Shown: positions 47,696-59,239 of the stretch, in pieces | How positions within the stretch are numbered: position 1 is the stretch's first letter | Layout of the letters: each line of letters begins with the position of its first letter | Origin: Drosophila miranda | Lineage: Eukaryota; Arthropoda; Insecta; Diptera; Drosophilidae | Reading direction: 5' to 3' | NCBI RefSeq assembly: GCF_003369915.1 | Contig: NC_046675.1 | Span: 30,380,001 to 30,444,000, forward strand | Length of the DNA: 64,000 nucleotides | Made by a program: the position numbers and the translations under genes | Notes under the pieces: generated by a model | Told to the model about the DNA's origin: nothing | What the model saw: only the letters and a program-made list of their open reading frames with translations | The model's database searches: none

Positions 47696-48487
47696 ATGAC
47701 TGGCCGGAACAAGGGTAGAGGAAAACGTGGCGGTGGCCCCTACCGCAATGTCAAATCCAATCACAACTGTGAGCGCAGCTTTGCCCAGCAGGAAAATGAA
47801 CTGGCCAAAAGCGATAGCGACAGTAACGATGACTCGGATTCGTCGGGTGGGGGTCCGGATGATCTCGGCCACCCACCGGACTTTTCGGTTGCCATGTGGG
47901 ACCTCAATCACTGTGATCCAAAGAAATGCTCTGGCAGAAAACTGGCACGCTTGGGACTGATTTCGAATCTGCGCTTGGGACAAAAGTTTCCCGGCCTCGT
48001 CCTGTCCCCCGTTGGCCAGTTGTGTGTGAGTCCACTCGATCGTGAGATTGTGGCTGCTTCTGGTGTGGCCGTGATTGACTGCTCTTGGGCCAAACTGGAT
48101 GAGACGCCTTTCAGTCGCATGCGTAGCCCACATCCCCGTCTTTTGCCCTTTTTGGTGGCCGCCAATCCCATCAACTACGGGAAGCCCTGCAAGCTCAGCT
48201 GCGTCGAGGCTATAGCAGCAACACTATACATTTGCGGTTTCACGGAAGAGGCACGCTGGTTCATGGGCAAGTTTTCGTGGGGTCATGCCTTTCTGGAGCT
48301 AAATGACAAGCTCCTCAATGCGTATGCGGCCTGCACGGGCAGCGATGACATACTCAAGGTGCAAAACGAATATTTGGAGGCGGAACAGAAGGAGCGCAAC
48401 AAGCCCAGAGACCTACGTGACTTCTATCCAACAAGCAGCAGTAGCAGTGCCAGCGAGAATGAAGAGGAAATAAAAACCGAAAGCTAA
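47696..48487 (+). CDS. Tsr3: Tsr3, 18S rRNA aminocarboxypropyltransferase
   Basis: A 263-residue single-exon frame. After a basic N terminus ([12 protein letters not shown]) and an acidic serine stretch, the Tsr3 core begins with [21 protein letters not shown], then [43 protein letters not shown] and ALYICGF-like [12 protein letters not shown], ending with a Ser/Glu tail. The enzyme transfers an acp group from SAM to a pseudouridine of 18S rRNA in late 40S assembly. DREs lie upstream. It is convergent with Mrg15 (183 bp apart). Confidence 0.93.
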   Translation: MTGRNKGRGKRGGGPYRNVKSNHNCERSFAQQENELAKSDSDSNDDSDSSGGGPDDLGHPPDFSVAMWDLNHCDPKKCSGRKLARLGLISNLRLGQKFPGLVLSPVGQLCVSPLDREIVAASGVAVIDCSWAKLDETPFSRMRSPHPRLLPFLVAANPINYGKPCKLSCVEAIAATLYICGFTEEARWFMGKFSWGHAFLELNDKLLNAYAACTGSDDILKVQNEYLEAEQKERNKPRDLRDFYPTSSSSSASENEEEIKTES

Positions 48488-48670
48488 TCTTTACAAGGTT
48501 CTCTGATGTTTTATTATCAAAATACCATTAACTAATTACAAAACGTTGCGTGTGTTTTTTGTATGTTACAAACCAGCTGTGAAGAGCAATTCTCAAACTA
48601 TTAAAAACTATTTGAATGAAATATTCATTTACAATTCTTCCATCAAGTCAAAGAGAGTGGGACTACTAAT

Positions 48671-50135
48671 TTACTGTGCATTTCGCATATACTCGGGGTC
48701 AACGTTTACAAAGTTATTCATGCTGAAATATACAGCGCTATTCTTCACCAGAAACTTGAGAAAATCCTGCAGGTGCACGATTAAGTTCTGCATGGCCTGC
48801 TGATCCAGCGCCGAGTATGTCAGCATCGAGCCCAGTCGCACGAAAAGGCGCAGCAAGTGAAAGGAACCATAGAGATCGGACAACGGTGTATCTGGATGCT
48901 TTTGCATCACATCTGCGTACTGCGTACGCTCAAATTTGTACAGCAGCTGGGAGCCCAGCATGACATTGAAGTACTCCACAATGCCTTCGAGTACATCGTT
49001 GATGGCCACCTCCTTGCTGGCACTGGTCGACTTGACAGACTTTTTGTGCGCCAAATACTGTTCGGCGATTTGCTGGATCGTCACCTTAGCGGGCAGCTCC
49101 AGCAGCTTGTGCTCGCGCACCACCGCATACCAGTCATCGGTCAGGTAGTGTTTCAGCTCATCAGGTATTTTGATTTTCACTTCCAACTTGTTGGTAAAGC
49201 TCTCTTCACTTTCGACCCATGGTGCCGGCTCCGATGGCGGTGTGGGAGTCGTTGGTGTCGGAGTTGGTGCTGCTGGTGTTCCCTGCTTTTCGGCAGAAGT
49301 TGTGGTATCACTGCCGCTCAATGATGGACGTTGCTCGCTAATCCTTTTCTTTTTGGGTGGCACCACTGTGGCGCCGTCGTCCTCTGTGATCTCTCCTGTC
49401 GCTGCATCTTCTTTCTTTTCATTTGGAGTGCCGGGACGTGCCGACACTATTGCACTTTGTGTTGACTTCCGATTGGAACGACTAGTTGAGGTATTGGCGT
49501 TGGTGCTATTAGGGGTCGTGCTGATGTTGTTTCCACTGTCCGATTTTGTCATCGGTCCCGTACTGGAAGTGGGTGTACTGACCACCGACGGTAGAGATGT
49601 ATTTCCCTCCTTGGAGGGAGTCGAAGCTCGAGAATCGTTGCCCACTTGTTCAATTTTTTTTGCCTTGGCGCTTCCTTTGAAACAAGTAATAAATCAGTCA
49701 GACCGACGACCACAAGCAGGTGGTTCGACTTACCCTTCTTGTTGTCCTTCTTCGACCGCTCGCCGCATAATCGCGCCTGTTCCTTTTGTCGCTGTACATT
49801 GTCATCATTGTATTTGAGCACACGGCTTTCGGGCACCCATTCGTCCCAGCTGTAAGAGGATTGGATTGTTGGTAACTCTTTACAGATTCTATATATTGTA
49901 CGGTATTGCATACTTTTTGCTCCAGCCTGCATAGTGGATGTAGTATTGGACCGGCGTCGCATCAGGTTTTGTTTTGAGCACTTTGGCTTCGTAAATGAGC
50001 GGGCCGTGAAAGCACAGCACGCGTTCTCCTGCAAGGCGATACTATATTTAATCAAATGCATGGTTGGGTCACAGGTTCTAGCTTACCATCTGCAAATATA
50101 GAGGCTGCATCTGCTGCAGATCCCACGGTTTCCAT
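48671..50135 (-). CDS. Mrg15: MRG15 chromodomain protein
   Basis: Exons 50135-50087, 50028-49914, 49849-49734 and 49674-48671 give 427 residues (about 424 recalled for D. melanogaster). The chromo-barrel domain spans exons 1-3 (GERVLCFHGPLIYEAKVL...QYYIHYAGWSKNWDEWVPE...). A Ser/Thr/Pro-rich linker follows, with a basic PPKKKR motif. The MRG domain fills the C-terminal ~170 residues (VKIKIPDELKHYLTDDWYAV...LPAKVTIQQIAEQYL...LPLS-like TPLSDLYGSFHLLRLFVRLG). It reads H3K36 methylation for the Tip60 and Sin3/Rpd3 complexes. The first exon is only 49 nt of coding sequence. COX16 lies just upstream in the same orientation. Confidence 0.95.
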
Positions 50136-50334
50136 TTTAGCGGGTTTTATTTATTTTTATTGTAAAAACAAGAAAAGGCTAGTGATGCGAGTTGTCAAAG
50201 ATGGCCGATGGCATCGCCTACTATCGATTGGATCTGAACTCTATCGATGATTGATAGTCACCTAGTTATATTTATTTATAAATATATATAACAAACAGTC
50301 TTTATTAAACGTGTGCTTATACACTATACAATAG

Positions 50335-50706
50335 TTAATGTTTGGCCGGCGATGACAGTCCCTCCTCTTCCCAGGGACGTGGACCTCGTTTGTTCTCCCA
50401 TTCATCTATGTTCACGGCCCTTACTTTGTCGTACTCCGTTTCCAGCGTAACTTCTTGGCGTTTCTTCATGTTCACGCCGTACTTCTTCATCTCGTCGGGT
50501 GTCACCGGCTGCTTCTTGGAGTACTGATACCTGCAATAGTTCCACATCAATCAGTTGGCATTGCTTTTGAGCTTGACTGACTGTTACCTTAAATTGGAAA
50601 ACTGCTGCAGTCCAAAAGAGCCGGCCACCATCATGATAAGGAAGGGCACACCATATTTAAACGATTTTCGTTTACTATAATATTTTAGTTTGTCACTGAA
50701 CGACAT
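50335..50706 (-). CDS. COX16: COX16, cytochrome c oxidase assembly factor
   Basis: Two exons (50706-50588 and 50530-50335) give 104 residues. A single membrane segment follows the basic start (KYGVPFLIMMVAGSFGLQQF), then the family motif RYQYSKKQ, the block LETEYDKV, and WENKRGPRPWEE. The protein sits in the mitochondrial inner membrane and helps assemble complex IV. It ends 200 bp before the Mrg15 start on the same strand, and two DREs lie directly upstream. Confidence 0.9.
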
Positions 50707-50731
50707 TATTTGTATATTATATCACAATGCT

Positions 50732-50748
50732 TATCGATACTATCGATG
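50732..50748 (-). promoter_or_regulatory. Twin DRE upstream of COX16
   Basis: TATCGATA (50732-50739) and TATCGATG (50741-50748) lie 26-42 bp before the COX16 ATG. They form the end of the inverted dispersed-repeat copy. Confidence 0.5.
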
Positions 50749-51300
50749 AATACCGAGCTTAGCCCACTTAACCACCTCCATTTAAACAGGTGAACGACTT
50801 GAGTGGCGGAGAATAATACTGTTTCTAACCTCTTCTTCTTGTAGATCCATGATTTCTCTTTCTCTACAATCAACATTTTCACGATATCTTTCACCTGAAC
50901 TTCTTAAAGATTCATCATTTTTGTGGGGAGCGTTTTAATACGCACTGGTCGACAATGGGTTAATCCTTCTCTGTCCATGATCAGAAATCATATATCTCGG
51001 TTTTCATATTCGGTCTAATATTACTAGCTAGCTAGGATCCTCAGCTCTGAACACGTACTTATATCCCATTAATAAATCGATTTCCTACAAAATTGTCTAA
51101 TTTTAAGCACTCTCTTATATTGGGTTTTGTTTAAAATAAGGTTTAAGCGAAAAAGGACAAACAGATCGTAAAACGTATGTAAGTGTATACGGCATGAAAC
51201 GTAAGTATGAATGGAATGTTACGTCATTGTTGTGGGTCAACAGGGAATGGACATCGTTGTACCCTATTTCCTTTAGTTAATATTAAAATACTGGTTTTCA
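50749..51300 (-). repeat. Inverted copy of the dispersed repeat family
   Basis: Read on the minus strand it repeats the 18395-19090 copy in order: 'aaatagggtacaacg', 'acgtttcatgcc', 'cttaaacctt', 'taggaaatcgattta', 'gaccgaatatgaaaaccgag', 'acccattgtcgaccag', then 'gtgggctaagctcgg'. Its promoter-like end points at COX16. Divergence is high, so the copies are old. Confidence 0.65.
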
Positions 51301-54300
51301 AGCTGCCTCTTCAAGGACTCTGCAAGAAGACCATAAATTGCAATATTTCGTTGAAGTAGCTTTAAAACATGGTCTGCATTATTTGAAGCCTTGGATGGAA
51401 TGCAGGATGTTGCTCATTTCGGTAATAGTAACGGATTTACAAATTTGTCCGTTTTTCAAATTAAAAACCCATGACTAGGACATTATTTCATAGCAACCCT
51501 TTCTTATTAATAGCATGGGTTCATCTGCACAAAGCATTCTTTCAATCACTTTCAAAAATCTGCAGCTGCTCCCGTCGATTAAAATAGCCCTGCCCTTGAA
51601 GCGGAAGCGACTTAAATGTAGCGTACGCCTTGCCAAATTGCGAGCAGTTTCTATAGAACAATTGTTTTCCGGCGTACGCCGATGCTTATGCACTTACATT
51701 TACATATGTGTGGCCTGGCATATAAGTTCAAGGTCGTATATCTCTTTAGTTCTCAAATAATTGACACTGACAATGTCGAAGAGCGCCAAAATGTTGTGTG
51801 TTCACATCGTACACGACATTTGATATGGCAAGCCAAACGGTCCGCTGGTTCACCTTGGCCGAGTCGGTCCCGGCCGGGCTGGGGGTATAGGCAAGGCAAG
51901 TGGTTCATTGCAAAGATTTCCTTTTAGTACCAATAGCTATAGCTCTCAACCAGTTCGAGTTTTCAATTCATTCACAAGGAGCCGACGCGATACGCCGCCA
52001 ATTGAGTCATCCACAGGCCCGCTCGAGACTGGGTTGGTCTCAAATCACACAGCTTTGAAGTCGCTACAAGATTATATTTCAGTTTCTGATGCACCCTACC
52101 TACCTGATCTGATCGAACAATCTTCTCTCATGGCTTCAGCACAGTCGTCTATGCCCCGCTGTTTCCACTTTTCCAGGCAATTTTCACCAAATATGGTTGC
52201 GATTTTCCTAACAAGATTGTGCACTTGTTGTCTGACCCAAGCTCTCGTACACGTACACGTACAATATATTTATTTATTTTTATTTGGTATATATTTTTTG
52301 GAATTATGAAAACTTTTGTTTTCCATAACACAGCCTCAGCCCCACAGCATCAGGTGGCCATGATTTCGTTTTTTCTTATTTAGCAAGTTGCTCACACATT
52401 TTCGATTTTTAACAATGTTCTCGATGTTGTCTCAAGGGTCTTTCTCATGGATACTTATTTAGGATGATATATATACATATATATTGATCTGTTTGCAAGA
52501 CTTTTTTGTTTTGAATGAAAACAATTACGTCATTCGGTGGGTGTTGCTGGATTTAATTATAAATTTTTCAACAGTTTCAGTGCAGGCAAAAAAAAAAACA
52601 ACATTATTTTCTCCAAGAGAAAATCACAGAAAAAGAATAAATATGCTGAGATCAAATTGGGTTTTATTTATAGCGGGCTTTGGCTGCAATCAGAAGATTT
52701 ATATAATCAGTTTTAAGAACAACTCTTTAGCAATTTATGTAATACGATTAATTTAATAAATTTGTGTGCAAAATTCTATACTTGCTTATAGGATAATCAC
52801 CATTGTTGGAATAATCGTTGGAAATAAAAGAAAACCTTTAAGCTTTATATATTTTACTTTTTCCACGAAAGAATTAAAGCATGTAGAAAGGAATATTGAA
52901 TTTTATTGAATAACATATGTACATATCTTTTAATGGATACAACTTTACAAGTCTATTTCTATTAAAATAATATTAATTGTCCCTTTTTCTATAAATATAT
53001 ACGCTTTGAATAAAATAAAACAGAAAAGCTCCTTGTTATCCAATGAAAATATCTTTTTAATTTATGATTTAGACTTTTTCTCAATGCTATCAAAAATTTG
53101 ATAATCTAAAAAATCGTATGGATATTCCCAGTAACTTTTAGGATACATTTTGATGAATGGAAATAAGAAATAATTATTAAAATTTAACTAAAAAGAAACT
53201 AATTGATTAGAATCACATAAGCTTTAACAGAATCTTCGAAATTTTACTCTATCATCCCCATTTATGTTATAATTCTTTCTACGTTTCAACCAATTATTCT
53301 ACCTAATTTAAAATGCAATTCAAGAAATCTTACAGATTTTAACAGATCAAGAACTACCCGATTCGGTGATAAAAAGTATACCATACTTTATTAATACATT
53401 AATTGTGTATTCCTTTGTTTAAAAATTCAATTTAAATATCTTATCATATAAAAAATTACTAGTACATAAAATAAGCGTGATCAATGGGCAAAAAATAGTA
53501 TCTACAAAAGAGAGCCGTATTTTATATAAGCTACTGATCTTCTGAGATCAAGAGGAAATTGCATTTATGCGATTTCCACGTTCCGCTCGATACATGAATC
53601 ATGGTACATATAGGGGTTTTCTTCCGAGAGCGTTACCAACAAGCAGGCAATATACAAAGTACAATTGTACTTTGACATTAATGATTGCCAACAAAATGTT
53701 TCCCGTTCGTAGACATGACGTTGAAAAATCTATAGAAAAACACTCAAATTATATAGAACAAAAAAAAATAATAATCCGTAGACCTATGGTGTCTGTATAT
53801 ACCTATTTGAAACAAGATTTTTTTGGCATATCAATAACTGAAAGATAAAAATAGGCATTGAAGAAAGAACCAAAAAGCAAAACAAAAAGATACACGCACA
53901 CAATAAAACTTTCTTAAGTCACACACACAGAAACCGAAATGATAGAGAAAAATGTTGCTTTTGTATTTTCAAATATTTTGCATTAACCAAAAATACTGGG
54001 GTGATGAGTGAGAGCTTTTTGGAATATGGGGAAATATTCAAAAATAGGCAGAACAGAACAATTCCACACACCCATACACAGACACAGACACAGACAGCCA
54101 GTGAACAGGTGACAGAAGGCCCCTGGCGAAGAGCGGGAGAAAGGATGGCGAGAGAGAGAGGATTGAGAGTGTAACAGTAAAAGCGCAGTCGCAGGCGCCG
54201 GCTATGCTTGTGTTGTGTGAGAAGAGATCGTAAATCAGGGTGCTGCTCATCGCCGATCTCTTGCCTTCTATACACACGAGCCGAAGAAAATATTCGATTT

Positions 54301-54900
54301 TCCTCGGCTGCACTGAGAGAAAGTTTTACTTTTAAGATGAATATAATATTGAAACAAATTTCGTTTCTAGGGAATTTAGTGAAGTACACCATTTTCAAGC
54401 CATTTGGGCATTGTTATACCCATTTGTGGAGTTCGATAATATTTATATAATGATGATCGATCCAATGAAGACCAGGAAAAACCATAGATTTCATTGGACT
54501 ACTAAATTATAGGGCTTCCATAGGATAAACCCATCTTACAGGGTATCTAAGGCTCTACCGCTGAAAATCTAGTCTTTCTATCTTTTCCTTAAGATGTTGT
54601 TACATGTTCGGCAACCACCTAGCACTTTTTTCGCACAGTGTACAAGCTCTAGCAATACCATGCCATGCTCTCTTTTTGTGGCGAGTGAGTGATCATCGCC
54701 GTACTCAAACGAGAGCAGAATGCAGTTCCATAATAAGCGAAAGAGCAAACCAAAAGCAACAACACGAGCACGGCATCGCATTTATTTGGCCGAAAAGCAT
54801 GCTCTCTCGCACACACACACAGGCGCGCTGGGCGGCGATGGCCCACACCTATACACACCAGCGCAGATCGTTCGGAATCGACCGAGCGGCGGGCATCGAA
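51301..54900. other. Gene-poor A/T-rich stretch between COX16 and Tm1
   Basis: Mostly A/T-rich non-coding DNA. A 51475-52310 patch has more even base composition and short frames on both strands with codon-like texture (minus 51693-51475, plus 51908-52309), but no domain and several stops. It could be a decayed gene or element. The 53900-54900 part holds CA and GA tracts upstream of the Tm1 start. Confidence 0.4.
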
Positions 54901-54926
54901 CGTCAACATATTGAATAAATATTTTC

Positions 54927-54978
54927 AGTTGAACATCACAATCCGTTCAAGTCGCGGATAACTCCGAATAAAAGTTTT
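54927..54978 (+). other. Tm1: Predicted Tm1 muscle-promoter 5'UTR exon
   Basis: An initiator TCAGTT (A at 54927) and a donor TTTT|GTAAGT at 54979 bracket a short leader. It would join to the acceptor 'cgatttgcag' at about 58705, 40 bp before the Tm1 ATG. Start site inferred. Confidence 0.45.
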
Positions 54979-56044
54979 GTAAGTAAAAAAAAGGAAGGCA
55001 AAGAAAAGAACCTCCTATTCAAAAATACCAAGATATCCAAAAAAATATATCAAAAAGTATCTTGTAAATCTTGTTGCGTGCAAAAAAAACAAGTACAAAA
55101 ACTGTGCGAGCCCTGCGAAAAAAAAGGATCCAAATCAGCTCTAAATAATTATATAATCATCAAAACGTTGCGGCAAAACTAATTTGAAATCAAATCAAAG
55201 TGCTGTGAAAAATCTATAGTAACCAAAAAAGAAACCGCAAGTATTTTTGAGAAGAGCAACAAAAAAAAGATATTTCAAATATTTCTTAGTTTAGAATGAA
55301 AACCCAAATAGAGGTTAAGCACCTTTTCGGTTAATAGCGATTCTCTCTGGGGCTTTGTCAAGTTTGTCTGTTAACCACAATTTGGCATCTAGAATTTCCA
55401 TTTTCCATTTCCACTAAATGCCCTCTGCATGAGATATATAAACATTGCCAGTGGGCATTCATCAGTGGGGTTCTCACATGGTTCTGGGAATCGAATCCGC
55501 CAGAGTAAATATCAAAGGTTGTTCTAGGACTCAAGGAATTTATGATATGCTAAAGAAATGAATGCATAGAGGATCTTGAGTTACATTTTACATACAAAAT
55601 CTGTGAGAATCTTCCTGACTTACATTTCTTTAGATATCTTCCTAGAGACTACCTTTTTCATCTTCCGGTTCTTCTAGAATCCTATTCAAATATGGGATAA
55701 TTCACTGAAGGTTGCTAAACCACTAAGAGATCCATGATCTCAAGGTGGTTATAAAAAGACCTAGACCTAATGGAAAAGAGAGATAGAAAAAAAGATCCTT
55801 CCTTCTTTGGTATTCAGAATAAATCCCAATCATTCAGAACATCGTGCAGTTCTGTTGCAATTTGTTGTATCCATGAAATCCGATACACAACCGTTGGCCA
55901 CAGATGCCAAATGTATCTGAAGCGAACGTAGGCGAGAAATCCCCAACCCAACGAATTCCCCAGAAAGCTCTTCTCTTTTCTTTATACTTATTGTAGTATT
56001 AAGTAATATCCGTTGGATATTCAACAGATGCCTCCTCAGTTTTC

Positions 56045-56054
56045 CTATTTTTAG
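56045..56054. promoter_or_regulatory. MEF2 site 1 in Tm1 intron 1
   Basis: CTATTTTTAG fits YTAWWWWTAR exactly. MEF2 is known to drive this gene in muscle. Confidence 0.5.
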
Positions 56055-56214
56055 GTATTTTCTGTGTGTCCAAGAGAGACAGAGAAAGAGAGAGAGAGAG
56101 ATAGTCAGAGTCACAGAGAGGGATAAAGCTTTCAGTTCTGCCCCGCCATAGACTTTTAGATATAGATTCTATATACGTTAGACCTATATACAAGGCTGTC
56201 TATGTGTTTGAGAC

Positions 56215-56224
56215 TTAAAAATAG
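56215..56224. promoter_or_regulatory. MEF2 site 2 in Tm1 intron 1
   Basis: TTAAAAATAG fits YTAWWWWTAR exactly, 170 bp from site 1. Confidence 0.45.
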
Positions 56225-58745
56225 AAAAAAACGGAATAGAATTCTGTATTCTGTACAACAAAAAATCTGACTTTTTCCAATGGATAATTTGGAAATGTTG
56301 CTGTACAAATGAGAGAGATGGATATAATTAGAAGATGTGAAAGAACATATTTCCTAACCTACAGAGTATATATTTTGAGGCACTTACTTATTCTTGATCT
56401 AGGATAAACAAGGCAGACAGGATATCTAGAGGGGTAGTGTATAAATTTTGGGGGAAAATGTGGAATAAATTGCTTCCTAAATATGGGAAATGAAATACCT
56501 AAATCGCACCCAGTTTTCTATTAAATGAAACATATGAGAATATGTAGAAATTACTCTTTCATTTTAAGGGTAAACTTTGGTAGTCTTAAATCCTTGTTAT
56601 TTTGCTTTGATGAGTTCCTTGAATTTTATTATTTTCTAAGAATTTCACATGGTGTTCGAAGGTTCTTCAAAGCTTACTGGTATATGCTTTTGTAGGTATT
56701 AGAAAAGGTGTATAGAATATATATAAAGAAGTACTAGAAAGGTTAAACATCTTCAAACTCAGTTTTATTTCTTAAAAATACTCATATGTGGATGTTAAAT
56801 ATTAATAGAATATGAAGTTTTGCCCATTCTTTTATCTGGAGTATTTATCCCTCAAACTCCATTACTTTCTTCGCTCTATAATGGCGCTCTTCTTGGCTTT
56901 GGGTTCATTTATTTTACAAAAGATGTATGTCATTGCCGAAAGGTTTAAGATTCCGTGCGATTTATTCCGCTGAATCAACGCAAACATAACTCAATGTGTC
57001 ACCTCATTCGATCCCATATGCACATGACACATGGCACAAACAAATTTGCCTCGATTGCAATTTACTCGTAATTTAAATTCAATTTTTGTTTTCCTTCGGC
57101 CGCTTTTGCTCGCTGTTTCGTTGAACCTGAGGTTCAGAGGCTCAGGAATGTAAACAGAAAAGTTTTAAAAATAAATTAATGTTTTTGAACAAGAACAAGA
57201 ACCACCAGCACACGGGAGGGGCAATGCAGTAATAAAGAATTTAAAACTTGTCTCAATTAGTGGCCTGCCTGGATTCGGTGCAGGCCATGACAAATGTTGG
57301 TCAAGTGGAGTGTCTGGTTGGTGGCAAGCTGGAGGAAGGAATGAAAGGTGGAAAGAGGTGTGCGAATGACTGAGAAGAGGTTAAGCCCCCAGGCCCCAGC
57401 TGAGTCCACACTGAGTCAGAGTCAGAGTCCAGAGAGTATTGGCCAAGTATAGTTTAAAGCCAACTGAGTGGATGATAATGATTCATTGGGGGAGTGTTAA
57501 GAAGAGTAGGATTAGGAGGTTTGTTTACAAGGAATCTACAGAGCCTAAAGTGCTCTTCATTTAAAGATTAAAGAGTCTCTTCCTTAAGAGTATCTCAAGA
57601 TAGTCGAAAGATAACTTGAATTAGAGTTTGAACTAAATTTATTCTTGTTCTAGAATAGGGAGGTTGGGTAAAAGATCTTTGGGTTATATCTAGGGGATTA
57701 CTTTAGTAAAACTATCAACTAGAACTTTGAAATAGTACTCAAGATCTTTGCCTTGCAATACAAATATACGTATAACTTTACTGATCCCAAAATACTCGAG
57801 AAAGAATGGTATAATAAACCAAACATAAATTCGTATAGCTAAAGCTATATCTTACCTCTTTTCTTGGCCCACATTTGGGTTCCATCTACTGACACAATTT
57901 CTGGATGGTGGCAGAACTCTCTACTCAAATATGCTCCCAGTTCCAGCTTCGTTCTTAATCCATTCCATACCAATCCGAACCGATGTGATCTGCATAACTA
58001 AGCCCCGAAAACGTGCATTACCTGGTATTTCTCGTTCAAATGATTTACTGTGAGATGAGAAAACACTCTCCAAAAAAACAACACACATAAGATTGAAGAG
58101 GAGACCCAGAAGCGGGAATAAAAGTCGTGAAGAAACGCCGGCAAAATATTAAAAGCTCAATTCACAGTCCGATGAGCTGGAACAATACTGATGTCTGGGC
58201 CTTGAGTGTTTGATTTTTGGTCTGGGGCGAATAATTAATGGGTTTTGCCACCTTCCAGCCAAAAAAGGGTAGACATGGCTCTCTCATTAGCTTGTGAGAG
58301 AGAATACCACCTCCCTGAATGCTGATAACAGATAGATAAGCCAAGAGACAAGTGTATTTCTGTTGGAAAAAGAGGGTAGATAATACAAAGAATGATTACC
58401 CAAGCCATAAACAATCTAATATTCCTATAGTTTTAGTTGTGTCCAAGATAGAAATTAGAATAGTCTTGGATTTGGGGAGGATTAAGCCAAAAAGAGTTCA
58501 CTTTTCCAATTAAAGATTGTAAAATGCAAATGCCTTCTCCTTCTCTCTCAAGACAGAGTTTCACTTTCTGTGCACAAAGAAACGAGTTTTTTTCTTTTCT
58601 TATCCATTCCGAATGCTCGTAGATGATTATCGCATAAATTTATTAATTGGTTTATTGGCTGCACATAACAACCGTTTTCATTGCCATTTCCATTTCGATT
58701 TGCAGTTTCTTTCGAGTACAGTAGCAAAACAAACAAACAGACACC

Positions 58746-59239
58746 ATGGATGCCATCAAGAAGAAGATGCAAGCGATGAAAGTCGACAAGGATGGAGCTT
58801 TGGAGCGCGCTCTCGTCTGCGAACAAGAGGCACGCGATGCCAACACTCGCGCCGAAAAGGTAATTCAACCATCAGGAACCCCCATGCATCACCCCCCCTC
58901 CATAAACCACACGCACTTGTACTCCCACAGAGCGGCAGAGTGGGAGAAACATTTAATGTAACAAAAAACATAATTAAAGGGGTTTAAATCTGAACAGATC
59001 TCTACAGGCTCTTGCGAACCCTAACCGAAACACAACAAATCTTGTTAACACATTCCATTTTTCTTGTTTTTATTAACATTTTCCTTTTTCTTTTGGAAAT
59101 ATAATAATAACAGGCCGAGGAGGAGGCTCGCCAGCTGCAAAAGAAAATCCAGACCGTTGAGAACGAGCTGGATCAGACCCAGGAGGCCCTCACCCTTGTC
59201 ACTGGCAAGCTGGAGGAGAAGAACAAGGCCCTGCAGAAT
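58746..59239 (+). CDS. Tm1: Tropomyosin 1, first two coding exons of the long (muscle-type) form
   Basis: Exon 58746-58859 encodes 38 residues starting [20 protein letters not shown] and ends AEK. Exon 59114-59239 encodes 42 residues ([18 protein letters not shown]...KNKALQN). Both end in phase 0 at good donors (AAG|GTAATT, AAT|GTAAGT). The sequence is a continuous heptad coiled coil and matches TmI rather than Tm2, which starts with the same 12 residues but then reads LEKDNAID. It binds along F-actin with troponin. The constant downstream exons are not in this window and must lie beyond 64000. Confidence 0.93.

Larger units (their letters stand above)
54979..58705 (+). other. Tm1: Tm1 first intron
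   Basis: A 3.7-kb intron with no coding exon seen. It holds two MEF2 consensus sites (56045, 56215), GA repeats near 56080, and A/T-rich DNA. Muscle enhancers of this gene are known to lie in the first intron in D. melanogaster. Confidence 0.45.

Noticed and set aside
53567-53848. 93-residue plus-strand frame
   Set aside because: Isolated in A/T-rich DNA, no splice context or recognisable family.
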